Assembly (NCBI GenBank): GCA_022601195.1
Contig: JAHZIX010000006.1
Coordinates: 80,629-144,628, forward strand
From: Deltaproteobacteria bacterium
GTDB lineage: Bacteria; Acidobacteriota; Thermoanaerobaculia; Multivoradales; JAHZIX01
Reading direction: 5' to 3'
Length of the DNA stretch: 64,000 bases
The position numbers and the translations under genes are program-made. Positions 8,598 to 18,142 of this stretch are shown here, piece by piece; positions within the stretch are counted from its first letter, which is position 1, and every line of letters begins with the position of its first letter. The notes under the pieces were generated by a model, which was not told where the DNA came from, did no database searches, and was given only the letters and a program-made list of their open reading frames with translations.

Positions 8598-8900
8598 GGT
8601 TTCGTTCCGCTTCTTAAAGTTGACTCTATTTCGGTCCTCTCGCGCCCTATCCCTAACGCCTCTTCCGAGCAGGTGCCGCCCCAATTGGAAACGGCCCCGC
8701 TGTTCAGCGAGGCCGTACCGATCCGGAAATTCCGTAGCCTCGCCTAGATGGACTTGGTAATGGAGATTCCAGCGGTGGGGGATGAGCTCTTGTTCATGCT
8801 GCAAAGAATGATCGAAGGCGCCCTCTGCGTCAAGGCCTGAAGAGGCCGGAGGGGTGCTCAAGAACGCGTTCGCTGCGTCGAAGCGACTTCAGAAGAAGTC
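8598..8900. other. Intergenic region between ileS and the Fur-family gene
   Basis: This holds the probable ileS leader on the minus strand. A short GGCCT/AGGCC inverted repeat with a 4-base loop sits near 8836-8849 and may be a weak terminator for the Fur-family gene. No T-box, tRNA or credible small ORF was seen. Confidence 0.5.
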
Positions 8901-9302
8901 CTAGGGAGGGCAGGAGGCGGTGACACAACCCTCGCAGAGGCCATAGAGGATAATCTCGTGGGCCTCCGCGAGAAATCCGGAGGGAGCGAGATCTTTGAGG
9001 CTGCCGGGACAATCTTCCACGTCGAAAACACTGTCGCACCTTCGGCAATGGAAATGGTGGTGATGCTTTTTGTCTGCCACCTCGTAGCGACTCACAGCGC
9101 CAGGAAGCTCAACGGTCCCTAGCCACCCTTCTTCGACCAGGGAGCGAATAGCTCGATATACCGTAGCGATGCCCAACTTCGGGGCTGTTGAGCGGGCTGC
9201 CTCCAAGATTTCCTGGGGGCTCAGCGGGCGACCGGCTCTTTCCAGGGCATCTCGGATGGCCTTTCGCTGTCGGGTGTTTCGTTGCGGAGAATTCTGCTGC
9301 AC
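8901..9302 (-). CDS. Fur-family metal-responsive transcriptional regulator
   Basis: A 133-residue protein with a winged-helix DNA-binding half (SPQEILEAARSTAPKLGIATVYRAI is the recognition region). It has the Fur-type regulatory segment KKHHHHFHCRRC and two pairs of structural zinc cysteines, HCRRC and LCEGC. Fur, PerR and Zur cannot be separated from sequence alone. It is minus strand, between menA (61 bp upstream) and ileS. No convincing Fur box was located near it. Length and motif order are standard for the family. Confidence 0.92.
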   Translation of the reverse strand: MQQNSPQRNTRQRKAIRDALERAGRPLSPQEILEAARSTAPKLGIATVYRAIRSLVEEGWLGTVELPGAVSRYEVADKKHHHHFHCRRCDSVFDVEDCPGSLKDLAPSGFLAEAHEIILYGLCEGCVTASCPP

Positions 9303-9363
9303 GGCTACCTCATCGTTAGGATATCGCAGTAGGACATGCCTCTTCCAAAGAGGCTCAAGCCCC

Positions 9364-10263
<900 letters not shown>

Positions 10264-10539
10264 GGCCGGCAAGATAACATGGGAAGTTGTTTCCCGATGG
10301 GAATCCAACCTGCCGTGTTCGGTTCAACGGGAGGGTTCGGTGGGGGCGCCGACAGAGGGTTCGGCATGATAGATTTTTAGCGCAGACACCCGAATAACGA
10401 GCTACGAAACGAGCTTGCGAGAACAGAGCTGGGGCCACTTCTCTGGCGGAGAGGGGTGTTGGGAGAACGTTTCCCAGCTACCTATTCTGTCCAAGCCTAA
10501 GAGCTGGCTGCGGTTTCGAAGCTCGAGGAGATTAGGATA

Positions 10540-12675
10540 TTGGAGACACTTTCATCTCAGGTTCAGGCTTTCCATTCACGAATGAAGTGGAGTCGGTCTA
10601 GTTTTTGGGCTCTCAATCTAGCGGGGACCCTTACTTTGACGTCTTTTGGGATGCTAGGTTTCCCCGCACAGGCTCAGCAGCCGTCCCCCTCGGAACCCTC
10701 GGGTTTCTCGCTTCGCGTCAAGCCCTCGATTGCTCCCTGCCTAAATCTGCGGCAGCACCCCAGCACCAGTAGCACGATCGTCGATTGCCTCCCTGGCGGC
10801 ACAGTTGTCACCGAGGTTCGGACTGTGCCCGGTTGGATCAAGGTCTTGCTGGCAGACGGTCGACAGGGTTGGGCTGCGGATTCGTTTCTTGAAGATAGGG
10901 GAGCGGATGCAGCCGACGCCTCGTTGGTCACTCCCCCTTCGCCGCTTCCTCGGTCGAGGCAGGACGATCCCCCGGGGGCTTCAGGCAAGGGTCTGGGAGA
11001 GTTCGACCATCGAGTGAAGGCATCGGTAACGAATTGCCTGAACTTACGACAGGAGGCGGAACCTACGGCTCGGGTCTTGGAATGCTTGGCCCCGGAGACA
11101 CCGGTGAGGGAGATCTATCGAGCAGCCGGGTGGATGAGAGTGCAGATTCCCGACGGAAGGGAGGGCTGGGCTGCAGAGTCCTACCTCGAGGGTAGGTCGG
11201 TAGGCAGAGAGTCTTCGGTCACTGAGATCACGCCCTCAGCCAGGCCGGGATCTTCCCAGCTCCCATCTGCTGAATCACTGGAAACTCCGTTGCCGAGGCC
11301 AGTCCGATCCCCGTCCCTGCCCGTCACTCCCGAAGAACCTTTTGACTCGACCTCTCCCTCTCAAGAGGCCTCCCGCCTGACCAGGATGGAGGCGCAGCTC
11401 GCCGAGGCACAGCAAGCTCGAAACGATCTGACCCTACGGTTCGAGATGATGGTGGAGAGAAATCGACTCTTGAATACGGATCTGGAGCGGACCTCGGTGG
11501 CGCTACAGGTCTCGGAGGAGACTCGCCGAGGGTTGACCCAGGAACTCGAACGAGCCCGGCAGGAGGCTCTAGCTTCTCCTGAGGCCGCTCCGATTCCTGC
11601 ACAAGAGGAATTGGCCCTATCGGAAATTGCCCTAGGGGAATTGGAACAACAGCTCCTGGTGGCCGAGGAGCGGGTAGCGAGTTTGGAAGCCCAACACCTC
11701 GAGTCGGCAGAGAAGCTCCAACTAGCCGAACAATACGGCAGAGATTTGGCGAGGCAAGGGCAGGAACGAGAGGACCGAGAGATCACGGAGGCTCAACTGG
11801 CTCAGCAGAAATTCCGTGAGCTCCAGGTCGAGAACCAGCGTCTGGGGGAGACTCTGGAGCAGGAGCGAGCCGAGCGGCGGCAGCTGGAGGCTCGGCTCGG
11901 GAAAGCTGAGGGAGTAGAGCGGGAAAGCCAACGATCTCTGGTGGCCGCCAAAGAAGCTTCGCGGCGCCAGTTAGAAGAGTTGGAGACTCGCAACCAAACT
12001 CTGGAAGCCTCTGCTGCCGAGGCCCTCGGTCAGCGAGACTTGCTTCAATTGCAGACCTCGCATCAAAGCGCCCTCTTAGCAGCTTGCGAGAGGCAAGATG
12101 CCGAGCTGGTCGCTTTGCGTTCGGAGCTCGAGGCCCATCGCCAAGCCCTTGCGGAGTCCAAGAAAATGGAAGACACCTTGGCGGGAAAGCTGACCCAGGT
12201 CGATTCGGAGTTGAAAGCGGCTAGGAGGCCAGCCGAGGAGGCTCCGACGGAAGCGCCCCAGGTCGCCCAGGTGGCTCCGTCTGAGAGCCGTCCAACGGAG
12301 GGCAATCCCTCGAAGGACGGCGAACAACAGGCTCAGGAGCTGACCGAGCAAGCGGAGGCGATGGTTCGCCAGTGGGCTCGCGCCTGGTCGGAGCAGCGGG
12401 TCGAGAACTATCTTGCCTACTATTCCGATTACTTTGTTCCTACAGGAATGAGCCGGGAAGATTGGGTTGTCCACCGGCGCCAGCGAGTCGCTAGTCCGAG
12501 CTCCATCACCGTCGAGCTAGTGGACCTCGAAGCTCAGCTCGGGTATTCGGGGACGGCTTCGGCGCGGTTCCTGCAACGCTACGAGTCCAACACCTTTTCC
12601 GATGAGGTACAAAAGAGCCTCGAGTTGCTTTGGGAAAGGGGTGGTTGGAGGATCACGGCGGAGAAAGCTGACTAG
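10540..12675 (+). CDS. Secreted protein with two SH3b domains, long coiled coil and NTF2-like C-terminal domain
   Basis: About 711 residues. After a signal peptide (cleavage near AQAQ) come two bacterial SH3 domains (residues ~57-118 and ~159-219), each with the pattern CLNLRQ...V..CL..GT...GW..V...DGR.GWAA.S.LE. A Glu/Ala/Gln-rich coiled coil follows at ~276-567. A C-terminal NTF2-like domain (~599-711, WARAWSEQRVENYLAYYSDYF) resembles the last domain of some L,D-transpeptidases. SH3b domains usually bind peptidoglycan, so this is probably an envelope scaffold. The TTG at 10540 has GAGGAG at 10525-10530. An internal ATG at 10582 would give a more usual signal peptide but has no ribosome binding site. 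Function beyond wall binding is not known. Confidence 0.78.
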   Translation: METLSSQVQAFHSRMKWSRSSFWALNLAGTLTLTSFGMLGFPAQAQQPSPSEPSGFSLRVKPSIAPCLNLRQHPSTSSTIVDCLPGGTVVTEVRTVPGWIKVLLADGRQGWAADSFLEDRGADAADASLVTPPSPLPRSRQDDPPGASGKGLGEFDHRVKASVTNCLNLRQEAEPTARVLECLAPETPVREIYRAAGWMRVQIPDGREGWAAESYLEGRSVGRESSVTEITPSARPGSSQLPSAESLETPLPRPVRSPSLPVTPEEPFDSTSPSQEASRLTRMEAQLAEAQQARNDLTLRFEMMVERNRLLNTDLERTSVALQVSEETRRGLTQELERARQEALASPEAAPIPAQEELALSEIALGELEQQLLVAEERVASLEAQHLESAEKLQLAEQYGRDLARQGQEREDREITEAQLAQQKFRELQVENQRLGETLEQERAERRQLEARLGKAEGVERESQRSLVAAKEASRRQLEELETRNQTLEASAAEALGQRDLLQLQTSHQSALLAACERQDAELVALRSELEAHRQALAESKKMEDTLAGKLTQVDSELKAARRPAEEAPTEAPQVAQVAPSESRPTEGNPSKDGEQQAQELTEQAEAMVRQWARAWSEQRVENYLAYYSDYFVPTGMSREDWVVHRRQRVASPSSITVELVDLEAQLGYSGTASARFLQRYESNTFSDEVQKSLELLWERGGWRITAEKAD

Positions 12676-12880
12676 GAGAGTTGGCACAGACTTGACGAAG
12701 TGAAATCAAGAGTCGTCCCTAACCTCGGATTTCAAAGGCTCGCTTCGAACTGATAGCCTCTCGTTTCTGCGTCGGGATCTCTCGCTGCCACGGTTGGTTT
12801 TGCCGGGTACCCTGCTGAGGAATGACCCCACCACCTTGGACGGAATGAGCGGCCACGTCGCTATTTCTAGAGCCGGTTTT

Positions 12881-12922
12881 TCGAGGGCATTTTGTTCTCG
12901 AAGGCAGCATTTTTCGAAGGCA
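12881..12922 (+). repeat. Three direct repeats TCGARGGCA upstream of tdh
   Basis: Copies lie at 12881-12889, 12898-12906 and 12914-12922, spaced 17 and 16 bases apart, in a T-rich stretch ending 28 bases before the tdh start. Spacing near one and a half helical turns could fit a regulator array. No regulator is known. Confidence 0.45.
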
Positions 12923-12950
12923 TCGTGTCTGGAAGTCGGAGAAGGATCTC

Positions 12951-13922
12951 ATGAAGAGAATCTTAGTTACGGGTGCCCTCGGGCAGATCGGTTCCGAGTT
13001 GGTCATTCAGCTGCGGGAGCGCTATGGCGTCGATCGAGTGGTCGCTTCCGATGTGCGAATCGCACCTGCTGGTGAGGCGGTCAGCGAAGGCCCTTTCGAA
13101 TATGTCGACTGCACCCTTCACGAGCAAGTGAACGACGCGGTTCGTCGCTATGAGGTGGGAACCATTTACCATCTGGCGGCTCTGCTGTCAGCAGTAGCGG
13201 AAGAGAAGCCCCACGTGGCTTGGCAGCTCAACATGGGAGGCCTCTACCAAGTCCTGGAAGTCGCTCGTCGTTACGGTTGTTCAGTCTTCCACCCCAGTTC
13301 CATTGGCAGTTTCGGTCCTGAAACGCCCAAGGAACTGACTCCCCAGGACACCTTACAGAGGCCAACGACCATGTACGGTGTGACCAAGGTCTCCGGGGAG
13401 CTTCTCTGTGACTACTACTTCCGGCGATTCGGTGTCGATGCCCGGGGCCTTCGTTTTCCGGGGTTGATTTCGTACCTTGTCCCTCCGGGAGGAGGCACCA
13501 CGGACTATGCGGTGGAGATTTTCTACGAGGCGATCAAACATCGCCGATACCAGTGCTATCTGCGATCCGATACCTGCCTCGACATGATGTACATGCCCGA
13601 CGCGATTCGGGCTACGATCGAGCTCATGGAGGCAGATCCATCGCGCCTCGAACACCGCAACGCTTTCAACATCACGGCGATGAACTTCACTCCGGAGCAA
13701 CTGGCCAAGGCTATTCGGCAGGAAATTCCTGGGTTCGAGATCGACTATCGGGTCGACCCGGTTCGCCAAGCCATCGCCGACTCCTGGCCCGACTGCCTAG
13801 ACGATAGCGCTGCTCGCTACGAATGGGACTGGCGACCGGAGTTCGATCTCCCTGCGATGACCCGGGATATCCTCACCCACCTTCGACCCAAGCTCGAGCT
13901 CCAAGGCGAGCTGCAGGTTTAG
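12951..13922 (+). CDS. tdh: L-threonine 3-dehydrogenase, SDR (epimerase-like) type
   Basis: A 323-residue extended short-chain dehydrogenase that oxidises L-threonine to 2-amino-3-ketobutyrate with NAD. It has the nucleotide motif VTGALGQIGSEL, the HLAALLSAVAEEKP segment, and the catalytic YGVTK Tyr/Lys pair after HPSSIGSFG. The YLRSDTCLDMMYMPDAI segment is characteristic of the Tdh2 type rather than sugar epimerases. The next gene, kbl, encodes the second enzyme of the same pathway, which supports the substrate assignment. The start ATG is preceded by GGAGAAGGA. Three short direct repeats lie just upstream and might be regulatory. Confidence 0.93.
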   Translation: MKRILVTGALGQIGSELVIQLRERYGVDRVVASDVRIAPAGEAVSEGPFEYVDCTLHEQVNDAVRRYEVGTIYHLAALLSAVAEEKPHVAWQLNMGGLYQVLEVARRYGCSVFHPSSIGSFGPETPKELTPQDTLQRPTTMYGVTKVSGELLCDYYFRRFGVDARGLRFPGLISYLVPPGGGTTDYAVEIFYEAIKHRRYQCYLRSDTCLDMMYMPDAIRATIELMEADPSRLEHRNAFNITAMNFTPEQLAKAIRQEIPGFEIDYRVDPVRQAIADSWPDCLDDSAARYEWDWRPEFDLPAMTRDILTHLRPKLELQGELQV

Positions 13923-14083
13923 GGCCCGGTGGTGGAGCTCACTTCCGCTAGGGGCGAACCTACGTTGCTGGCTCAGCAAGGCTCCCAATTTCTTTTGTTG
14001 ACCGTGTCGCCGGGCTCGCTCTTCTCGCCGAGGCTCGATTCCGACCATGAACCCCTACTACTTATTCTTGAAGGTACTCAGCC

Positions 14084-15319
14084 ATGCCCCTAAATCGAAT
14101 TCACAAGACTCTCTCCGCGGAGATGAACGACCTGCGTCTCGCCGGTCCCTTGAAGGGAGACGAGACGGTCTTTCGCGCGGTGGTCCCAGCCACTGGTGAT
14201 CGAGGTCCGCGGTTCCTGCTGGAGGGAGGGGGCGATCAACCTTATCTGCGCATGAACTCCAATAGCTACTTGGGGTTGTCCCTCGACCCGGAAGTGATGG
14301 AAGCTGAAGAGAAGGCAGCCCGAGCCTATGGTGCCGGGCCCGGAGCAGTCCGTTTCATCAGCGGCTCTTGGGCTCCCCACGTGGCGCTGGAAGAGCGTCT
14401 GGCAGATTTTCATGGCCAGGAAGCGGCGATGATTTTCAGCTCCGCCTACGCTGCCACCATTTCAGTCTTGGTGCCTTTGATCACTGCTGAGACCACCGTG
14501 GTGAGCGACGAGCTCAACCACAACTGCATCATCAACGCCATGCGCATGGCTCGCCCGGTGAAAAAGCGCATCTACCGACATTTGGATCTGCAGCATCTCG
14601 AGACTTGCCTCGAGGAGTCCGTGGGAACTTGCAAACGGGTGATCGTCGTGACCGATGGCATCTTCAGCATGCGTGGTGATCATGCTCCCCTGAAGGAGAT
14701 CGCAGCGATCGTGGGGCGTTTTGATGACCGCTTCGAAGAGGGGGTCATCCTCTTGGTGGACGATTCTCACGGTGTTGCCGCTTTCGGAGCCACCGGTCGC
14801 GGTACAGAGGAGGTCACCGGTTGCGAGGGCGTGGATCTCACCATCGCCACTCTCGGAAAGGCTCTGGGGGTCAACGGCGGTTATGTCGTCGGCAGCCGCA
14901 CGGTGCTGCGCTATCTGCGCGAAAAGGCGCCCATCTACATCTATTCCAATCCCATCACGCCAGCGGAAGCGGCGGCAGCCCTGAAGGCCCTCGAGATCGT
15001 CGATAGCCCCAAGGGGCGTGGGCTTCTAGACCATCTCCGAAAGATGACTCGTCGCTTCGAAACCGGCCTTACGGAGCTCGGCTACGAGACCATTCCCGGA
15101 GAGCATCCAGTGGTACCCCTGATGGTCCGAGATACCGCTAAGACTACCGCCCTGGTGGCTCACCTGAGAGAAAATCACATCCTCGCGACCGGCCTCAATT
15201 TTCCCGTCGTTCCCAAGGGTGACGAAGAAATTCGGTTCCAGATCAACGCGTCCCATACCGTTGCCGATATCGATGAGTGCCTGGCTGTGGTGGGGAGCTT
15301 CGAGTCTCCTGATCTCTAG
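14084..15319 (+). CDS. kbl: Glycine C-acetyltransferase (2-amino-3-ketobutyrate CoA ligase)
   Basis: A 411-residue PLP enzyme of the alpha-oxoamine synthase family that splits 2-amino-3-ketobutyrate with CoA into glycine and acetyl-CoA. Visible features are NSNSYLGLSLDPEV, GAGPGAVRFISGSW, VDDSHGVAAFGATGRG and the PLP lysine in IATLGKALGVNGGY. Family relatives (KAPA or ALA synthase) are possible in principle. Its position 161 bp behind tdh makes the threonine pathway by far the likeliest. Its TAG stop at 15317-15319 overlaps the stop of the opposite-strand FG-GAP gene in a shared CTAG. Confidence 0.92.
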   Translation: MPLNRIHKTLSAEMNDLRLAGPLKGDETVFRAVVPATGDRGPRFLLEGGGDQPYLRMNSNSYLGLSLDPEVMEAEEKAARAYGAGPGAVRFISGSWAPHVALEERLADFHGQEAAMIFSSAYAATISVLVPLITAETTVVSDELNHNCIINAMRMARPVKKRIYRHLDLQHLETCLEESVGTCKRVIVVTDGIFSMRGDHAPLKEIAAIVGRFDDRFEEGVILLVDDSHGVAAFGATGRGTEEVTGCEGVDLTIATLGKALGVNGGYVVGSRTVLRYLREKAPIYIYSNPITPAEAAAALKALEIVDSPKGRGLLDHLRKMTRRFETGLTELGYETIPGEHPVVPLMVRDTAKTTALVAHLRENHILATGLNFPVVPKGDEEIRFQINASHTVADIDECLAVVGSFESPDL

Positions 15320-17136
15320 CCTGCGACGATGAACATCCGCCCCGACCGGGCTCCACGGATGGCGCTCCAGGCGGAGGTGAGAAGGTAGTCGATACGGCCA
15401 TCTCCGTCGATGTCACCCATACCCGTGGCGTCGAAACCGAAGGTCTCACCAGGCACTTTGGAGGTGATGGCTCGCAGGAGGGAGCCGTCCTTGCCGGAGT
15501 AGAGGTAGACCTTGCCGCCGGAAGGGGCAGCACTGCGGTGTTGCCAAGCCCCGATGATCAGGTCGTCATGGCCATCCCCATCCACGTCTCCAGCGTCCGC
15601 GGGACCGATGCCGAAGCCATCCCCGGCGGCTTCTCCGCCGAGGTTGAAGAGGCGTCGACCATCGGCTCCGGAGTGGACGTAGATCCTGCCGGTGGACGGG
15701 CCGAGAGAGCCATCGGCCCAGTCGGAGGCGTAGATGTCCGGGGTGCCGTCACTATCGACGTCTCCGACCATGGAGACGAACATGCCGCCGAGGCGAGCGC
15801 CGGTTGCTTCTGCTTCGATGATGAAATGAGGTGTTGGGGCGCCGTCTCGGTAGACATAGGCGCGACCTCGGTCTTCCGGGCCGGCGTTAGGGGCACCGAC
15901 GACCAACCAGGTGTGGCCTCCCCGGGACAGGCCAGCCCCAGCATTGCCGAATCGGTCTCCCGCTTCCTGACCGAATACTTCGAAGAGAACAGAGCCGTCT
16001 TTCCCTGAGAAAACCGCGGCCCGGCCCGCATCCTCCGCTTCTTGATCATTCAGTGGAGCGCCCACCAATACGTCTCCGTGGCCGTCGCCATCGAAATCAC
16101 CCACGTCGCACACTTTGTGACCAAAGGTCTCGCCCTCCTGGGTCCCTTCCAGTGTGAGAAGCAGGGCTCCATCCCGGCCTGAGTAGACGAACGCCCGCTC
16201 GCCGCCCGGGGCGCCAGCGATGACATCGGGGATGCCATCCCCATTGGTATCCCCGGCTGCTTCGATGCCTTGGCCGAGTTGGTGTCCTGGCTGACCGGTC
16301 CGAGACCAAAGCAGCTTGCCGCTGCCGCTGGAATAGACATAGACCTTACCGGCCTGGGGCCCTTCGGCTGCCTTCCCCGGTGCTGAGGTCGTGACGTCGC
16401 TGAGCCCATCGCCGTCTACGTCCCCAATGTTTCGGGCGATCCATCCAAAGGCGTCGGACTCACTCTCGCCGAGCCATTCGTGAAGGACTCGGACCTCTTC
16501 CACAAAGGGCTCAGCGAAGTCCTCCGGCTGAGGAAGCAAGGCAGAGAACCGTGGATCATCTCTGAGAGTTCCCAGATCCGGGTCGAGACCGATGCCGGTG
16601 AGATTGAATTTTCCGCCCTCTCGCACGGTTTCAAGAAGCTCGAAGGCCTTGTCTACATTATCCAGTCGGGCGTAGGCAGCTGCAGCTTGATACTTCCCTT
16701 GCCAGCGAGTGGTCTCGAATTCGGCAGCTTTCAGATGGTAGGGGAGAGCCTTCTCGAAGTCCCCGTTCTGATGGTGCGCCAGGCCGAGGAGTCTCCAAGC
16801 ACGTGGGTGATCCGGGTGGCTCTCCGTCACCGTCTCGAGGAGAGTTGCCGCCGCTGCGAAGTCTTGGCCTTGGAGAAGAGCCGTCGCTTGCTGGAGGGCC
16901 TCGGTGGCCTTGGGGCTCAGCTCTGTTGGGGCGGCTTTTGGAGCATTCGAAGATTCGGTCTCTGCGGGTGGTCCTGTTTGTTCCGACGGAACCGAATTCC
17001 GGCAACCAGCGAAAGTGAGAAAACAGCAGGCCACTAGGAGTAGCGATCCTGGGAGGCTGAGGGGAAGCAGGAACAAGCCTCGCGGCGGTGTGGGTGATGT
17101 TTTTTTCTGTTGTCTTGTCCGTATCAGGGTCGGCAT
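15316..17136 (-). CDS. FG-GAP/integrin-alpha-like repeat lipoprotein with TPR region
   Basis: 606 residues. A lipobox LTFAGC places the lipidated Cys at 45. A TPR-like helical region (~75-190, repeats such as AWRLLGLAHHQNGDFEKALPYH) is followed by about six to seven FG-GAP repeats (~230-606). Each has a calcium-binding-type loop such as GDVDGDGLSDV, GDTNGDGIPDV, GDFDGDGHGDV and GDIDGDGRIDY. These form a beta-propeller like the integrin alpha head. It probably sits on the outer or surface membrane. GGAGGAA precedes the ATG at 17136. It is convergent with kbl, overlapping by 3 bases, and divergent from the lamin-tail gene. The ligand is unknown. Confidence 0.87.
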   Translation of the reverse strand: MPTLIRTRQQKKTSPTPPRGLFLLPLSLPGSLLLVACCFLTFAGCRNSVPSEQTGPPAETESSNAPKAAPTELSPKATEALQQATALLQGQDFAAAATLLETVTESHPDHPRAWRLLGLAHHQNGDFEKALPYHLKAAEFETTRWQGKYQAAAAYARLDNVDKAFELLETVREGGKFNLTGIGLDPDLGTLRDDPRFSALLPQPEDFAEPFVEEVRVLHEWLGESESDAFGWIARNIGDVDGDGLSDVTTSAPGKAAEGPQAGKVYVYSSGSGKLLWSRTGQPGHQLGQGIEAAGDTNGDGIPDVIAGAPGGERAFVYSGRDGALLLTLEGTQEGETFGHKVCDVGDFDGDGHGDVLVGAPLNDQEAEDAGRAAVFSGKDGSVLFEVFGQEAGDRFGNAGAGLSRGGHTWLVVGAPNAGPEDRGRAYVYRDGAPTPHFIIEAEATGARLGGMFVSMVGDVDSDGTPDIYASDWADGSLGPSTGRIYVHSGADGRRLFNLGGEAAGDGFGIGPADAGDVDGDGHDDLIIGAWQHRSAAPSGGKVYLYSGKDGSLLRAITSKVPGETFGFDATGMGDIDGDGRIDYLLTSAWSAIRGARSGRMFIVAG

Positions 17137-17339
17137 CCAGATTCCTCCGTCAAGGCGACTTCGAGGTTCCTCTAATCAGGCTTTCGTCGGTCGAGTCGCC
17201 TCAGACTCGCCAGCCATGGAGTTGTTCTGTCTAGGTACGATTTGGCGAGGACGAGAGTTGCAGTGAGTCTCCCATGAACCCTGTCTCTACTTTCGGGAAC
17301 TGACTCCAAAAGCTCGTAGACCTTCTCAGGAGGACAAAC

Positions 17340-18059
17340 ATGTCATCGATCTTTCGCCTTGCTCTTCCGATGATCATTCTCGTTTCGACGTGGGCGCTTC
17401 CAGCCCGAGCTGTAGATACAGATGTGGTTCTCAACGAGGCCTTCTACCTAGGCGATGACACGGAAGACTGGGTCGAGCTCAAGAACATGGGTAAGGACAC
17501 CATCAATGTTGCCAATTGGTGGCTCTGTTCCCGCCTGGTCTACGTCCGCTTGGCGACGCTTCCTCTATTGGATGGCGATGACCTCGTGCTGGAACCGGGG
17601 GAGATTCTCACCGTAGGTGCCGGGATGGATCTGGACGACTTTTCAGCAGATTTGGGGCTCTACGTCACCAATGAATTTCCCGAGTCCTCGGCCATGGTGG
17701 ATTTCTTTCAATGGGGCACAACGGACCCGGTGGGACGGTCCAGTGTCGCTGCAGAGAAGTTAGCCTGGCGACAGGAGACGAGAATGATCTACGATGCCGT
17801 GGAGGCCGCAGTGGAGGGGGAATCCGTATCCTTTTGCGGCGCCAATAGCGGGGGAGCGCTGCTGACCCTCAGCGAGGACCTGGAGAACGGTAGCTCGACC
17901 CGAGGTGCGGAAAACGGCTTTTCCTGTTCTCTTCTCTTCGCCGATGGCTTTGAATCCGGGGATGTCTCCGCCTGGACCTTGGCAGTGCCCATGCCACTTG
18001 AAGATGCCAACACCCTCGACCACCTCGCTGTGCAGTCGATCCTTTCTCTTTCCCGGTGA
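17340..18059 (+). CDS. Secreted lamin-tail-domain-like protein with C-terminal FESGDxSAW motif
   Basis: 239 residues with a signal peptide (cleavage near ARA before VDTDVV). The LTD-like segment runs DVVLNEAFYLGDDTEDWVELKN through NVANWWLC and LEPGEILTVG, the usual beta-sandwich signature of secreted lamin-tail domains. The C-terminus carries LLFADGFESGDVSAWTL, which recurs in the large protein at 60781. AGGAGG lies just upstream of the ATG. The partner or enzymatic role is unknown; domain recognition rests on the EDWVELKN and LxPGexltvg pattern. Confidence 0.75.
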   Translation: MSSIFRLALPMIILVSTWALPARAVDTDVVLNEAFYLGDDTEDWVELKNMGKDTINVANWWLCSRLVYVRLATLPLLDGDDLVLEPGEILTVGAGMDLDDFSADLGLYVTNEFPESSAMVDFFQWGTTDPVGRSSVAAEKLAWRQETRMIYDAVEAAVEGESVSFCGANSGGALLTLSEDLENGSSTRGAENGFSCSLLFADGFESGDVSAWTLAVPMPLEDANTLDHLAVQSILSLSR

Positions 18060-18142
18060 GCCCGTTTCCCCGAATTCGATATGCCACAATGGGGCGCTTT
18101 TTCTAGCACCTCATCTGGTTTTTCGCTCGAAGGGAGAGAATC

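Noticed and set aside
8598..8861. 88-codon N-terminal extension of IleRS
   Set aside because: No similarity to synthetases; the ATG at 8597 already gives a longer than usual N-terminus.
12676..12950. Glycine riboswitch ahead of tdh
   Set aside because: No conserved glycine-aptamer core was found; only short direct repeats are visible.
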